Source: Perkinsus olseni (taxonomy: Eukaryota > Perkinsozoa > Perkinsida). Taken from it: a stretch of 61,605 nucleotides of DNA. Position 1 is the first letter of the stretch, and each line of letters begins with the position of its first letter. The position numbers and the translations under genes are program-made. The stretch lies in the NCBI GenBank assembly GCA_013115125.1, contig JABANN010000148.1, forward strand, positions 1-61,605, read 5' to 3'. This document shows, piece after piece, positions 33,403 through 46,115 of the stretch. The notes beneath the pieces are model-generated. The model was not told the origin of the DNA. It searched no databases and saw only the letters and a program-made list of their open reading frames with translations.

Positions 33403-34847
33403 ATGTCATCAGCGCCCTCTTCCTCTACGGCTGTCGGCCCATCCACTTCCGCGCTGCCACCCATTGACGAGAGACCTACGAAGCTGAGTTGGGTGGAAAT
33501 GTCCATGGAAGAGGATTCCTTCGGCAAGGATCCGGAATCACCACAACGTGGTGCCCGGTCAGAGCGGCCAGAGCCAGCCAAACCATCGAAAGTCTGCTGG
33601 GCGGATTTCGGCAGTGATGACAGTAAGTCTTCCATCTATCGGGCTTGTAGAAGCCGCTCTTGTCGGTCAGGTTTCTCAATGCCCGTGCCTCCGATTAATC
33701 GTAGAACCGTTGTGAGAGGTAACACTACCTTCCCGAAGGCGGCCCCCTTGGACGCCCAGGACTCATATCTTGAACCCCCGACTGATGCCAGCAAGTTGGC
33801 TGTTGGAGTAGCAGGTGAGCGGTGCTGGGGCTGCGTTCGTTGGTGGTGAGAATCCGCGGGTATCAGGCTTGACGACTGCTCCTGAAGAGAGTCGGCCGGC
33901 TGGGTTTGGATTTCTTATGAACAACACTCGAATTGTGATTCCTGAGGATTCCAAAGGAAGCGTGACGGGTGGGGAGCTCTTCAGCAACCTGCCAGGTGAG
34001 TGTCCATCTCGAATTGGAAGCCCCGCGCTGTTAAAATGGTTCATCAACTTGTAGGACAGCTGGAGGACAGCAAACGGCCGGCAGCGAAACGGCTATCCTC
34101 GGCGTCTGCTAATGGGGATCTCGAGACAGCTAGCAAGTTTCGAAGGTTGAATAGTGGATTCAGAGTGAGTCTACTTACTGTTCGTGCCGCTGCTGCACGA
34201 CCCATCGAAAGGCTGACGTGGCGACTGTTGCAGTGCTGACCTCAGGATATGGCTAAAGGCCCGTCCTTCTTCCCTGACCCTAACGCTGATGTCAAGCTTG
34301 ACCCGATATTTGGTGGTGATCATCCTGTGCGGGCTGAAGAGGCTGCAACCGAAGATGGTGGCAAGGTATCATAAACATTTGATGCCTCTCGTTCTTGAGG
34401 GTCTTCGTGCAGACACCTCGGACGGAACAACGTCGTCGTCGGCCTGTTCTGAGAGCCCGGAGAAGGACCACAGGAGGTGCCGCTGCCAAGACCCCACTGT
34501 GAGCGATACTTGCCGTGGCTGGAGTGCCGTTGGTGATGGTTCCGTATGGCTGCAGGTCGGAGGCCCCTGCTACTGAAGAACAATGGCGTGCCCGGGCCGA
34601 GCAACGAGCCAAGCAGATTGAGATCGGCAAGATGACGGAGAACTACCTAGCTTACAGAACTGCGGTAGGTTCTTTTCCCTGATTGTAAATGAAAGTGTTC
34701 TGGGTGGTCTGTCAGGTTACACCGAGGAAGCGAAATCCTACGGTGGACCCCATAACCCCGGACCCTAACGAGAGGGTCAGCAAGAGGGCGTTCGATGCAG
34801 AGCTTAAGCAGTGGAGGAAAAAGCTGCACAGCGTCGAGGTACCTTAG
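33403..34847 (+). CDS. SLBP: Histone mRNA stem-loop-binding protein (SLBP), copy B
   Basis: Tandem paralog of copy A. It starts at the ATG at 33403 (MSSAPSSSTAVGPSTSALPP). The first exon contains SWVEMSMEEDSFG and then VCWADFGSDDS at a GTAAGT donor, as in copy A. Later exons give GFGFLMNNTRIVIPEDSKGS, GQLEDSKRPAAKRLSSAS and FFPDPNADVKLDPIFGG. The RNA-binding domain reads QWRARAEQRAKQIEIGKMTE, NYLAYRTA, then across an intron VTPRKRNPTVDPITPDPNER and SKRAFDAELKQWRKKLHSVE. If the next GTACCT is not used as a donor, it ends with VP and TAG at 34845-34847; otherwise a further small exon exists. The conserved Trp near the domain end (LHFWDPP in animals) is missing in both copies. Confidence 0.85.
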
Positions 34848-35319
34848 AATTACCCGTAATTTTCCGACCGGAGACCGATCCGTGTGCCCTCTTAAGATCC
34901 CTCGACAGAGAGAAGACGAGACCGGCGATAAAAGCGAAGATTGAGTTGAAAACTAGCGTTCTGTTAGTGCACGAGCCGCTGCACCAGCAGCGCTATGGCT
35001 GCCGTTGTCTCAAGCCTCGGTCCATTACGTATGCAATGTATTTGTCTAGTGCATCACACTGTTGCCGAGCTCCATTTTTGAAGTCTCGGGGACTGTGGGC
35101 TATGCCTGGACAGGTATGGAATAATTATTTAATCGTCCTTGCATGGAGAGGTTTATGATGTTGGCTGGTAGATGACCGCCGCCTCCGCTGCCACTCGAAG
35201 GCATTGCGTTAATACAGTAGGGGGTGCACAGCGAACGGAGTGAATACGATACGGACCCCGCCATCTAGAAGCGACTCTTCGAGTTGGAAGAACATTTATT
35301 TTTGTAACACGGCGGCCAT
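34848..35319. other. Intergenic, no gene seen
   Basis: About 470 bp between SLBP copy B and the calpain start. It may hold a final SLBP exon and the calpain promoter. I see no convincing frame. Confidence 0.45.
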
Positions 35320-38300
35320 ATGCATGGTATGATGATGAACCAACGATCGAAAGGCTGGCAATGCCCATCTTGTACTTTCTGTAATCCATCTGATGCACTC
35401 CTATGTAAGTGCTGCGAGAGAGAAGCCAATCCAGCGTACCTCGAGGCTGATACTCCTAGAAAGGTGACGAGGCAGGGTCCACGTCGCGGGGCGGTTGTCG
35501 GTAAAGGCTGCTTGGCTTGTTGTCAGGCTTCGCCGAGGCAGCAGGGTGTTCGATGGTACTGCGTAACTTGCGATAAATGGTACCCGGCTGGTGTGTCAAC
35601 CTGCGCCTCCTGCGGTAGTGGTCCTCCTAAGGAGAGGATAAGATGCCGAGGATGCAAGAGGATGCTCGAGTATTCCCTTGGCTGGCGCTCTTCCCTCTCC
35701 AGTAGCATCGCCCTCAGGTTCATAATAAGTCGCCCGCCTGCAATGCTGGTGGCCTGCCAAGCGTGTAAGGTTTTCACGCCGGTTAACGGGAAGCGATCGA
35801 AGGATGGGGTAGGAGGTGCCTGGAGTCACTCGGCGTTGACTGCTGGCCTCTGAGGTAATCGATCCGACGCGGCAAAGTATCCGGTCGGCCGATGATGCAG
35901 CGACAGTGGCGAGAGCAAGGCTTTCCTTCATTATAGAAACGTGGGTCAGCAGTCAGGGTCCAACTCGGGCTCACACCCGTGCTTCTGTGACAGGTGCCTC
36001 AATCTCAACCAGTCCTTCGTTGACGACGAGTTTCCCCCCAGCTCGCTCTCCTTGTTCAAGCATGGCCACCAAGGGGCGACCACAACAACCAACGTTCATA
36101 GCAGATGGGGCGAAGTAGCCAGCGGATCGCCCGGGGGTTGGGTAGAGGATGATGACGACCTCAGGTTGCTGCATTGCCTTGGCTGAGGCCCGGTCCGGGA
36201 TACACTCTCTTCGACCCTGCTACTGGTCCTGTGCCCGAGGATGTGCTTCAGGTATGGCATCCCGATGCGGTCGGCGAAACAACGTGTCGTTTTAGGGATC
36301 CCTGGGTGACTGCTGGATGTTGTCTGCACTGGCCGCCCTCTGTCAACAACGACCGAGTCTCGTCAAGGACCTCTTCCCCTATCAGGCAAGCTTCGCGGCA
36401 AGTCACGGCTAGCGACTCCGGTTCAACTCAGGACGGTACCGAGAGGTCAGCTGTTGCGGGTGTGTACATGGTTCGTCTGTGTGATTCCAACGGAGCCTGG
36501 AGGCTCGTAGTTGTGGACGACCATTTCTTATCTACTGCTCCAGGGCGTCGAGTATTTGCGGGCAAGGACTCCGGAGTACTCTGGGTGTCCCTTCTCGAGA
36601 AGGCCTACGCCAAGCTGAGCGGCTCTTACGAGGCGATAGAAGCAGGTGAGCCGGTCGTCAATTCCTATAGAGGCCACCGTTGGCCTCAGGAACGGCATCA
36701 GAGGGTCTGACCATGCTTACGGGATGGCCGTGTATATCGTATCATCTTCAACCCGGCAGGCCAGGGACCAACGAGGGACGCGAGGTCACTCAGGTGGACG
36801 ATGACGTTCTCTGGGGTATCCACGTCATACGGCTGCTACGACACCGGTATCGGAGATCGCCTGAGCAGGTTCGCTAGTCAGTCACGCCGGAGTTCACATT
36901 ATGTGTGCAAGCTGCGGGTTCGTGGACGGTGTGGGCAAGGAGGAGTACGAGGCAATGGGCCTGTTCAGCGAGCACTGCTACACCATACTCAAGGTTCAAC
37001 AGACCCGTCAATAGGTCGGCTTGCCTCCATTGAGCGTCTTCTCAGGTTGTAGCGCTCGACGGTTTGCGGTTACTCAAACTAAGGAACCCCTGGGGTAGGG
37101 GCTGCTAGTAGCTGTCTGCTTTTGGGTAGAGCCTACGCAGGTTCGAGAGTTTGGCGGGGACCATACGGCCCCTCATCGGATGAGTGGACGCCCGAACTTC
37201 AGAGTCAATTACAGTCGGCAACGCAGGAGCCTCCCACGGGACAGGGGATTTTTTGGATATCCTTGGCGGACCTCCGACGGTGGGTGCGGGATACCACACG
37301 CGGAACACTGAAGGGCATTTCTCAAGATACTTCTGCTCCGTGACTGTATGTCTCCACGAGGACTCATGGTCGGAGGCTCGTACCCCTACCATGCCCTTCC
37401 CTTCGGTGCTCTCGCATCCCGCTGTCCCTGCAGCAGAGATAAGTTCATTCGCCAACAGCCAGGCTAATTTAGCAGTATTTCAAGTGACGGCCTCTGCTAA
37501 GCGCGAACAGCTCGAGTGGTCTCATCTCTCAGAGTTCTGACAGAAGTGCCGACAACAGCGCCTTCCCGAACGATATCGGTATAGTTTTGTTTCGTCGACG
37601 GCCAGGTGCCAATTCGAATGTATTGGATTACGTGGCGAGCTCACCACGGTGAGCTACCTGCCCGTGGATGCGCAGCATCCACTTTTGCTCTCTTCAGGAG
37701 CACTCAGTCGACCGTGCAGCTCGACACTTGGCTGTATTCCCACACACAGGAAGAGACTAACGACGTGGAAACCCGCTTCCTTGCCGTCATTCTGACGTTC
37801 AACCACCGGGCTGGCTCAATCGCTCGACGTCGCCGAGAGTTCACACTCGGGGTCTTCAGTGCCAAACCAGTTATTGTTCGCGACCTCTGGGTAAGACTTT
37901 AAGCAGAGTTGAAAGTTCCGGTGGCGCTCTTAACTCAGATGGGTTTTGCGATGGAAAGGACCGCCCTGGCGGCCCACATAGCTGCTACAGGCAGTTGTCA
38001 AATAAATCATGGTTTTTACCTCTACACCACATACGACGCTGGGTACTCGGTCTACGTGGTCAACACATCCAAGTAACCTCATTCACTGCTCTTGCTCCCG
38101 TTCACTGTTCTGTTGTTTTCAGTCGTGCCGTCTACTTCGAAGCGACTGTAGCGAATGCCGTGAATTTATCAAGTTCTCGTGGATGGACATCTAACAGCGA
38201 TGGGTCGAATGTCGTCATCAACACACACGACCTCATTCTCCCTGGCCAGGCCATGATTGTAAGAAACACCAACTTCTGCGTGCCTCTCGAACGGTCTGTG

Positions 38301-38485
38301 TGCAGGTGCTCATCGTTAGTGATTGGGGAGGAGGTTTTCGCTATATGCATAACTACCGATACACCTTCATGCAGAGATGGTCTGCTAACCAAGTTTTTCA
38401 CACACCACCCATAGAAGAGGAAAGCATTCATCAACCGTTCGCATGCGGCCCGAACTCTTCTCAACCTCTCATACGTTACCTTTGA
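35320..38485 (+). CDS. Calpain-type cysteine protease with RanBP2 zinc fingers (SOL/CAPN15-like)
   Basis: This is a Ca-regulated-type cytosolic Cys protease. The N terminus has RanBP2-type zinc fingers: WQCPSCTFCNPSDALLCKCC at 35360-35420, and a second WYCVTCDKWYPAGVSTCASC near 35560-35620. More Cys pairs follow (VACQACK, CFCDRCLNLNQ). The protease core begins with FVDDEFPPSSLSLFKHG and YTLFDPATGPVPEDVLQ. An intron then leads to GSLGDCWMLSALAAL, with the catalytic Cys near 36305-36315, and WVSLLEKAYAKLSGSYEAIE. The His region is GLFSEHCYTILKVQQ (about 36960-37005) and the Asn region is LRLLKLRNPWG (about 37060). C-terminal exons give VYFEATVANAVNLSSSRGWT and the end FACGPNSSQPLIRYL with TGA at 38483-38485. 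The Cys-His-Asn triad is complete. Zinc fingers before the protease define the SOL/CAPN15 group. Confidence 0.88.
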
Positions 38486-38855
38486 CCTTTACACTGGATC
38501 TTACTACTGTTTCTGGCAATTTATTTCGTTGTGTTGTGTATCATTTTATGCGGAGCACATCTTGTTGTGTGCAGAGTAAATAAGCGCATCGTAGGGAGAG
38601 TTAGGATATCCTGTTTTTTTCTTCTTCGGGAGGCGCCCGGTTAGTGACTAGGTTTATCTATATATATACTGGTAGATAGCGAACAGGTTGTTCGTAACGG
38701 CGAATGTCACCAATCTGGCCCGCGATGGTCTTGCCAGCAGATTGTGCTGCCACAGCACATCTGCTGGCCAAACCATCTGCCTCTTCCCACCCTCCCGAAA
38801 AGAATGCGACTTATTACTCCACAACCAACACAAGCAGGCGTGAAGTCAGAAATGA
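38486..38855. other. Convergent intergenic spacer
   Basis: 370 bp between two stop codons (calpain plus, FHA gene minus). It contains a TA-rich run (tatctatatatatact near 38655) but no gene. It should hold both polyadenylation regions. Confidence 0.5.
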
Positions 38856-41800
38856 TCATGCTCCTGTCTTCGTGAGTTTATCGTCAGCTTGATTATCAGA
38901 AGTGTTAAGTTCCGGAGAAAGTCGAACCAGGAATTCCAGACCGTTCACTCGGTCCCCGAGCCCAAGAGTGCAACCTGAGGGAAGATCAGGAATACGCAAC
39001 CAACTGCAGCGCACCCACCTTGCAAGAGAGTTTGGGACGACTTAGATGGTAGACGCTTATGATTTACGAAGCTGACAAGGATGCCTCCAACGGAATGTCC
39101 TGGAGGGGTACTCACGTGCCGTTTATCCCACCACCATCGGTTGCGATCAAGTGATTGCCCTCGATAGAGAGACCGCAGTGATTTCGGCTGACTAACTCCG
39201 ACTTATACGCGGAGTCGATGCACAAGTTGCAATTCCGATGGCGGCCAATCCGGTAGGATCCTTCGACCGGTCCTGGCTGAACCACGAAGTGATACCGAAA
39301 GCTTTCGTATGCGGGATACGCTACATGAATGAAGCTGGTATCGTCCCGATGGGAAGGGGTACGGACGTTCGAGCTCAGACCGTATAGATGAAACACGCAG
39401 CCCTTCGGACACGGGAACTCAGTGTCGTCAGTCTCAGTATCGACTAACCTGAGGAACATCTTTTCAGTATAGAGGCCACAACATCGGATAACTCACCTCA
39501 CTGCATTCACATTTCCTGCAACGTCCACAATCGCGACCATCGTGTTTTCTGCTTTCCAAACCTCTACAAGATCCGGAGAGAGTTCTCGAGTGACTGTAAG
39601 GAGAACATAAGCCGCCTTCACTCGAGCCAGACCCTCACCTGCTATCTCGTTATCATTCTGCCATGCTCGAGCCATCCATCTCTCGCCACCGTCGGCGCCT
39701 GGCTCGATGCAGACGCTCAGTTTAAAAACATCGCCCGAGACAAACTTCCGCTGAAAACAGCAGAGCCGTGCGAACGGGATAACCCGGAAGAGTGATACTG
39801 GACGAAGAAGGCCTGCAGGTATCTTTTCTGACGGCGGCTCTCCCTCGAACTGCCCTGGTATGTCGTACACTACGGGTAGCTCATACCTAACGCAACGATC
39901 AGGTATCAGAGGGAGGGGCCAGCCGCCTACCCGCAGACGAATGCCGGGCCTCGGAGGTCACTAGCATTATCGATGTAGGTCATGTCAACACGACGCTTAG
40001 GCAGGGACTTCGAGGAGCACAGTCCGAGGGCCATGCAGCTCTTCGGCCCACACTTTATCGTGGAAAGCACTCTCACCTATAAGCTCGAAATCTCTCTACT
40101 CCGCCTGTACATGCTACCCACCGCTATCCTAGTCGGTTTATTTCTAGTCGGCAGCGGTGTGCGGACGAACGTGACTGCTTGCTTGAGACCCTCGTACCGG
40201 ACTGTTGTGCGCATGTCCGGGGAGAGCCTCAGCGATGGACTAATACGAGGATGAGTGACGCATGATGTTACATGGCCTGAACCAACCTCAGGAAACCCTG
40301 CGCGAAGACGCCCTCGGTGGCTGCCTCCAGCGGTGGACAGAGATCAGGAACTGAAGTTACGGGTTAGATCGGCAGTCGTGGGCTCCAAGGAAGCTGACCT
40401 TGTTGGATCTTCGGAGCCTCCTGAGCTGCAGGGGGGCTATGCGGTACTAACGAAACCCCTCTTACGTTTCCGGACAGGTCGACCAGACCATACGGATGGG
40501 GGTGCTCCGACACCTACGACATGGACAAGTTGGCGATGGAGTGGTATGGTACTTTACTCTGATGCTCGTGAGATATGGGGAGATGCGCCGCTGTCCTTCA
40601 CTCTCGACCATCAACACCCACCACTGGCCTTCCGCACCACCCTGCCACGCCCGGAGCGTCAGCTTAGACCCCTCCTTCAACATAGTCTAACAAGGACATG
40701 TTGGGGGACTTCAGATGACCGATGGAGTCACCCTCGGGCGCCAGAGTCTGCTATCGAGCTTATGCATGGACACATCCTTGCCTACCTTCACCTTTGGTAA
40801 ATCATAACCTATGAGTACCTTCCAGAGCGCAGTGTGCATAGGAGCAACCCGCCATCAGTGGCCCACAGGATTCACTAAATTCTCCGGCCTGCTATAAAGG
40901 GCTTTATCCCATCGCTGAGGCACGTCCGGAAGCATTCCAATAGCCATGGTATTCCCTATACCCGATGCCATCGACTCGATCTCTGAAGCATCACATGACG
41001 AGAGAAGGGAGCAGATCGCTGTGGCCTCCTACTGACAGTAAAAGCCCATCCCGTTTGGTCACGAGATTCGGGCACTTCCACCACCAAAGTCCCACCGGAT
41101 ATGCCGCCAGCGGTCCTCATGGCTGTCGTAGGAGGGCTACCACTCAGTCTTACACGATCACCGACGCAGCGGGGCACCTGCCCGAGAGGCCACGAACTCT
41201 CATTAAACAGCGGAGCCCTACGAATCTGGGGCCTGCGTCGTGGTCTTCTCCATGATGACGACGGTGTCGACCTCTAATAGACCTCGTGTGACCTGAGGCT
41301 AGTGAAGGTTCGCCGTCGCTGCCAGGGCGATGGCAACAACTACTTTTCGTGGACTCCGAGGGGCTTCGTACTGCTGTATGACCTGCAGGAGCAGCTGCTC
41401 CTCCCGCTCCTGCCGTTCTGTCATTGAGCATTGTTGAGCTGTCTTCAGCCTGTACTTGCGTACAGGCAATCACTGGACCGTCCGAGTGGGTAAATGGCGC
41501 TGCCTCATCCCGCTGCCCTGTAGCAGCAAGTATGAAGTCTCAAAAGCACCAACAAACCCTACTGAAGACCTTCCCTCTCGACCCCCGACGCCGTTTGGCT
41601 ACACTCGTCGCTACTTCAGCTCCACGGCCTGAGACCAGCGGGCTTGCTGACGATGGTGGTGGGAGTGCCCTACCCCCTGATGATGATGATGAACGGATAA
41701 TGTCGACGATGTTGGAGTGCTCGACATTCTCGTCTGCTTCATTCTCGCTCTCCATCACAACAGTGTCATCTAGATCATTGTTCTCGTCAGAGCAATCCAT
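38856..41800 (-). CDS. FHA-domain protein, probably nuclear
   Basis: A likely start at 41800 gives MDCSDENNDLDDTVVMESEN and a long acidic exon ending in a basic patch (AKRRRGSRGK). Middle exons are less certain (VRYEGLKQAVTFVRTPLPTR near 40190, LRAWQGGAEGQWWVLMVESE near 40650). An exon at about 39865-39495 reads GLLRPVSLFRVIPFARLCCF to WKAENTMVAIVDVAGNVNAV. The FHA domain closes the protein: SYRIGRHRNCNLCID, LVSRNHCGLSIEGNHLI, and, after an intron, GTFVNHKRLPS. A further exon gives TLGLGDRVNGLEFLVRLSPE and ends TKTGA at 38856-38858. The GR, SRNH and NG(T) residues that contact phosphothreonine are present, so pThr-peptide binding is expected. Whether all exons up to 41800 belong to one gene is inferred. 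A 181-codon plus-strand open frame at 40255-40800 overlaps it. Confidence 0.6.
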
Positions 41801-42010
41801 TTGTATACACAACTGTTAACGAGGCTTCCGTCAGCAGTGCTGCTACAAGACTGGGATTTGGCCAAGGAGTGGTATGGGATTCATGAGATAGTATGGATGA
41901 CCGTGTAACACGACACACCTGCAGCATAGGAGTTCCTGTTACTGTTATGTAGCCACTCAATCGTATAAACGGGGGTGTATAAAAGCTATGGCAGAAATTA
42001 AAGTCAACAA

Positions 42011-45000
42011 TCACTGAGACGGCCCCTTCTCCTGTTCTAGTAGAAGTCGCATCTCATCGGCCAACGTACGATCACCATTGCCGTTGATGGAGAATAGGTA
42101 TAGTGCCTTCACCAATTTCCGACTGGCAACAGAACGCCCTGAGAATGAGCCAACTAACGACAGTGCCACTACTGTCGGCGGTCAGGAAGTCCCCCCCCTT
42201 ACCACCTGTTGGCGATGACTTCGAGCATCGCCGTAGTTCCATGTTCGAGAGATTCGCCAGTGCTGCTCGTAGTGCACCGGTAACTCGCTTGTTACCTCCT
42301 GCCACGCTCTCGGCATCAGCCAGACACTCAGCCATGCTAACGTATCTAAGGTTGATCATGGCATCGAGCAGAGCGAGAGGCCGAGGTGGCAACTGACCCG
42401 TCAAGGAACTGGGCTAGCTGGGCCCTTACAACGACGCCCTCCACGAAGGCATCCGGCTCTTCGTCAACATGCTTTGATAACCATTGGTAAGCCGCCTCAG
42501 ATCGCCGTGATATTATCTGACCAACAAGTAGCTGCTTGAGAAAAGGAAACCGACCAACCAACCGTGATGGCTGCATCGCTCCGCTTGCCAGTATCCGATG
42601 CCAGCTTGAGTATCTCCGCCAGCTTAACATGAGCTCGACCGGCATCCACCAAAGCCGTACACCGGGCTAATAGGTTCGCTGCCTCTAAGGAATACCAACT
42701 TTCGCACACATCACAACAGCCAGGGCCTCCTGACCATCGTTCGCATCCTTCGCAGTCCATGCCTTGCCAGCAAACACCAGCGCCTCGGATAGCATAGTCG
42801 AAGCTAAAGTACCGATCGACTGGCTCTTCACCTTGGTCAGGAAGTCGCCACTTGGCTGCCAGATTACGTCGTGCTCCATAGCTACCCTGACTGGTGTCGA
42901 ATAGTCACCTAAGCGGAGGACGTCAACCGTCCAACAGAGGGCAGGTCCGTACTACCCTCCTCAGTCAGATTATCGGCATTCATGAATGCAGTCGCGAGGT
43001 GCCGTCCAAGCTGTTGGGCCTGCTCAGCAGCAGTGGCGTAGATGTCACGCTTGCTGAACGCCGAATCAGCCTCTCTATTCGCCGAGGCCGACCTGAGGGC
43101 AACTGATGTCGTCAAAAAATACCACGGTGTAAGCAGCAGTACTTGGCAGCACGCTCGAGGTGGCTTATCGCTCTGTAAGTGCACTGGTATCTCTCAACAG
43201 AATCTTCTCCCGCTTTCGAAGCATTGGCTAGAGCCAACCAAAGCCTGAGAGGAAGATCAAGCCATTCCGCTGCTCGACAGCCGCTACCTACCTTGCCAAG
43301 TTGACGAGTGGAACCATGACATTGAGTTTGTCTCCAGCGGACACAAACTCATTGTATGATTCACAGAAGGCATCCACAGCAGATGCCACCACGGCATCGG
43401 CATCATGATCGGGGTCCACTGTGCCGGACCTCAGGAGCTCCGTGAGCTGGCCGAGATGTATGCAGCCGAGCTCATTGATGGTGCTGGCTAGCTGGGCACG
43501 TCCACTGCGTCGGAAGTCATCAGTACGCCTGACGAGGCACCAACCTCGCTGCTTCGACCTAGCAGCATCTCGAGGCAGCTCACTTCTGTCGCCGCTTATG
43601 CTCTCGCTGAGGTGCGTTTGCTGTCTCCAGGGCTCGAGTTAGGTACTGGGCTGTCAGTCGGAGAAAGCCGGCAGGCGTGCCGTCGCCGGTCAACTCCTTC
43701 CGCCGTTTGTCACTCACCAGAGAGTGCCTTGCAAATGACGTCACAGCCGAAAGCGCGGGGTGATTCCGACCTCACCTAATCCAGTCTTTTCTGAGCCCTG
43801 CGGCTTCGAGCGTGCCGTCTATGAGCGCCTCAGTACCAGACAGTAGCTCCGCACAGACCTCGCCGCTCATCCCTTGCTGCACGGGTGCCTCTCCGAGAAC
43901 TTCCAGATCATTTTCTACTATCTCGAGAGCAACGCCGCTCGGCATCTAGACGTGAATGAGGTCATCCCGACAATTTCGTGGCGCGTGACTACTTGAGAAA
44001 TCTGTTGGGGAGATATCCCACAGTTGGCCATACTGTGCAGTCTGTGGGCCATAACACGACACAAGTCTCGCTCGACATTCCAGCACTCCACCGCCCTCCT
44101 CTGTGCATCCACTTTCATCAGAGATACCTGATGACGCAATGTTGCCTGCGCCGCCTCGGACGGCTGTAGTACCTCTGCCGCCGCCAGCCATTGCATCAGC
44201 CACAATTGCCAGGCTATCGAATGACGGAGACGCTCATCGGAGCGATGGGAGTTGGCGGTCTCTCCAGCAGCCGTTAGTCGACACCTGAGGTTGCCTTGTC
44301 CAACTGCAGCAGGCACAGGTTGTGTAGTACCAATTCTGGTAGAGCCGTACCATGACCTCCTCGACAGCACGGACTGCCGTGAAGGCGAAGGAGACATACA
44401 GCTGAACGCCCAAGTGCGGTGCCCCACCCCTGGAGGTATCTTGACGATAGGTACTGCTGGTGGAACTGATCGTGGACAGATGATGTTCCAATGATTGCTA
44501 TTGTGCAGTAGTACCCTTGATGAAAGGCCGCAAGGGCCTGCATGAGGAGGTGGCAGCAGCGTACTAGGCCGACATGGGAGTCCATCTCATCAGCTACTGA
44601 TGATAGTTGCATGCATATCACCGAGTAGAGCTCTGGGTAATCAGCCTGATTGGTGTAGGAGGGAATGATGGTGGACATTGCGCTGCTCCAACTATTACCC
44701 TTTGAGGATGTATCAATGTGAGGCCCTTCCACAGAACGTCCAGCCTACTCTCAGCCAGAGCTGACGGCATCCTCGAGGCCAAGGTGACACAGAGCTCCGC
44801 CAAAGGGCGGCTAAGCATGGAGGAGCTCGGGGATACTCCCTTGTCCGGCAGCTGATCTCCGAAGGGCTTGCTAGTGGTATCATACAGCACACATGCGTTA
44901 GTGTCCCTATAGAGGTAGTAGGTCCCTCCTTGCCGAGTGCAGTGGCGTTTAAGGAAGTGCAATAATCGTTCTGCCTGGTCTATGATCTGGTCAGGGTCGA

Positions 45001-46115
45001 ACGTGCCGTCCCCAGATTCCTCTTCCTCGGCCAGGTCAGCTGTGTCACACAGGCTCACTCGCTTCCCTCGGCACCAAGCGACCTTACCGACGCTAAGTAG
45101 GTTGTTCTCGACCCAGGCATCTCGCCGGAGGTTCTTAGGGACCCTAGTACCACCAGGGGGCACCAACTTCAACGATGCCATCGAGGAGAGGGAGTCTAGG
45201 GAATCCAGAGGGCCGGCTCCACGACGATCGATAGGGAATACCACCATATCACATCCCAGTAGTATCCTATACCCTCCTAGAGTCCACTGGACAGTACGAC
45301 CAAACCTGGAGGGTGGAGCACTGAGGCGAGGTACTGCCAGTTGGAACATGGTCCTGGGGTCCCGGACGGGGCGGTCCTCCAAGGCGAGCAAGTCCCGTAT
45401 TTGAGGATTGCCCTCCATCACTGGCTTCACTGACAGTGGCTTCTGATTGCCCGAGTCTTCCTCCTCCTTATTGTCACTACCGGGTGGCCCTCCTTGCCGT
45501 GGTGGCGCGCTCCTAGTCCTCCCGACCAAAGCACTATATGCCTCCTCGCCCTGCTCCTCGTCGACATCAGTAAAGTGGAGGAACGTCCGCTTTACCGTGG
45601 CCTTGAGGCCAAGCTCCTCTGGTGTACTGTCTGTGAGGGGGCTCGGCACCACAGGGGATGCCCTTGGGGAACACTGCTCAGCGGGGCATAGAGTAACGAA
45701 GCCATCCCTATCAGGTGCCCCTACTGGTCCAGAGGAGGAGTCCAGCACTAGACATGACCTGAAGGACAGCTGAACCCAGCGAGAACGCGTGTAGTAGTAC
45801 CCTATCCTATGCACTGTCAGGGGGGTATCACACCCTTCTGTTGCTGTGGCCATCGCTACAAGATTGGTAACATCCCTCAGCTGTCCTGCGAAGTCTGGCA
45901 GACCAAACAGGCTGTCCGCATTCTGGGTGGCCGAACTGGCATGCCTGAAGAAGAAACCGCCATGTGACAATCACACCACGATAGATACTGTGGGCAACAA
46001 CAGCCTCGAAAGAGCACTGAAGCTGATTGGCAGCTCTTTCCAGACAATTTCCTGCATTACCCCGGCATATTCTTTCTAGCGTACTCCTCACTAGCTTTGA
46101 CGTCATCCTGTTCAT
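42011..46115 (-). CDS. EDRF1-like helical-repeat protein
   Basis: The start at 46115 (MNRMTSKLVRSTLERICRGN) is joined by a roughly 51-bp intron (GTGATT...ACCCAG) to an exon of over 1.2 kb running to about 44700. It contains TPLTVHRIGYYY, RFGRTVQWTLGGYRILLGCD, LRRDAWVENNLLSVGKVAWC, and QAERLLHFLKRHCTRQGGTY with YLYRDTNACVLYD. These match in order the conserved N-terminal half of EDRF1 (AVHRVG, FLWxFEDxxMLVGSDMPIF, DYWLDNLMCNVPELAMC, NILSFLKSNCTKEGHTYWLF). Further exons downstream give VICMQLSSVADEMDSHVGLV, QALAAFHQGYYCTIAIIG and VENDLEVLGEAPVQQGMSGE. Other helical repeats follow, ending with LYLFSINGNGDRTLADEMRL and TGA at 42011-42013. EDRF1 proteins carry TPR-like repeats; their biochemical role is poorly known. 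A 1.2-kb uninterrupted exon is unusual for this window. Confidence 0.7.

Noticed and set aside
40255-40800. 181-codon plus-strand open frame from TGA-flanked start
   Set aside because: It lies inside the span of the minus-strand FHA gene and has no domain. Opposing minus-strand pieces look at least as protein-like.
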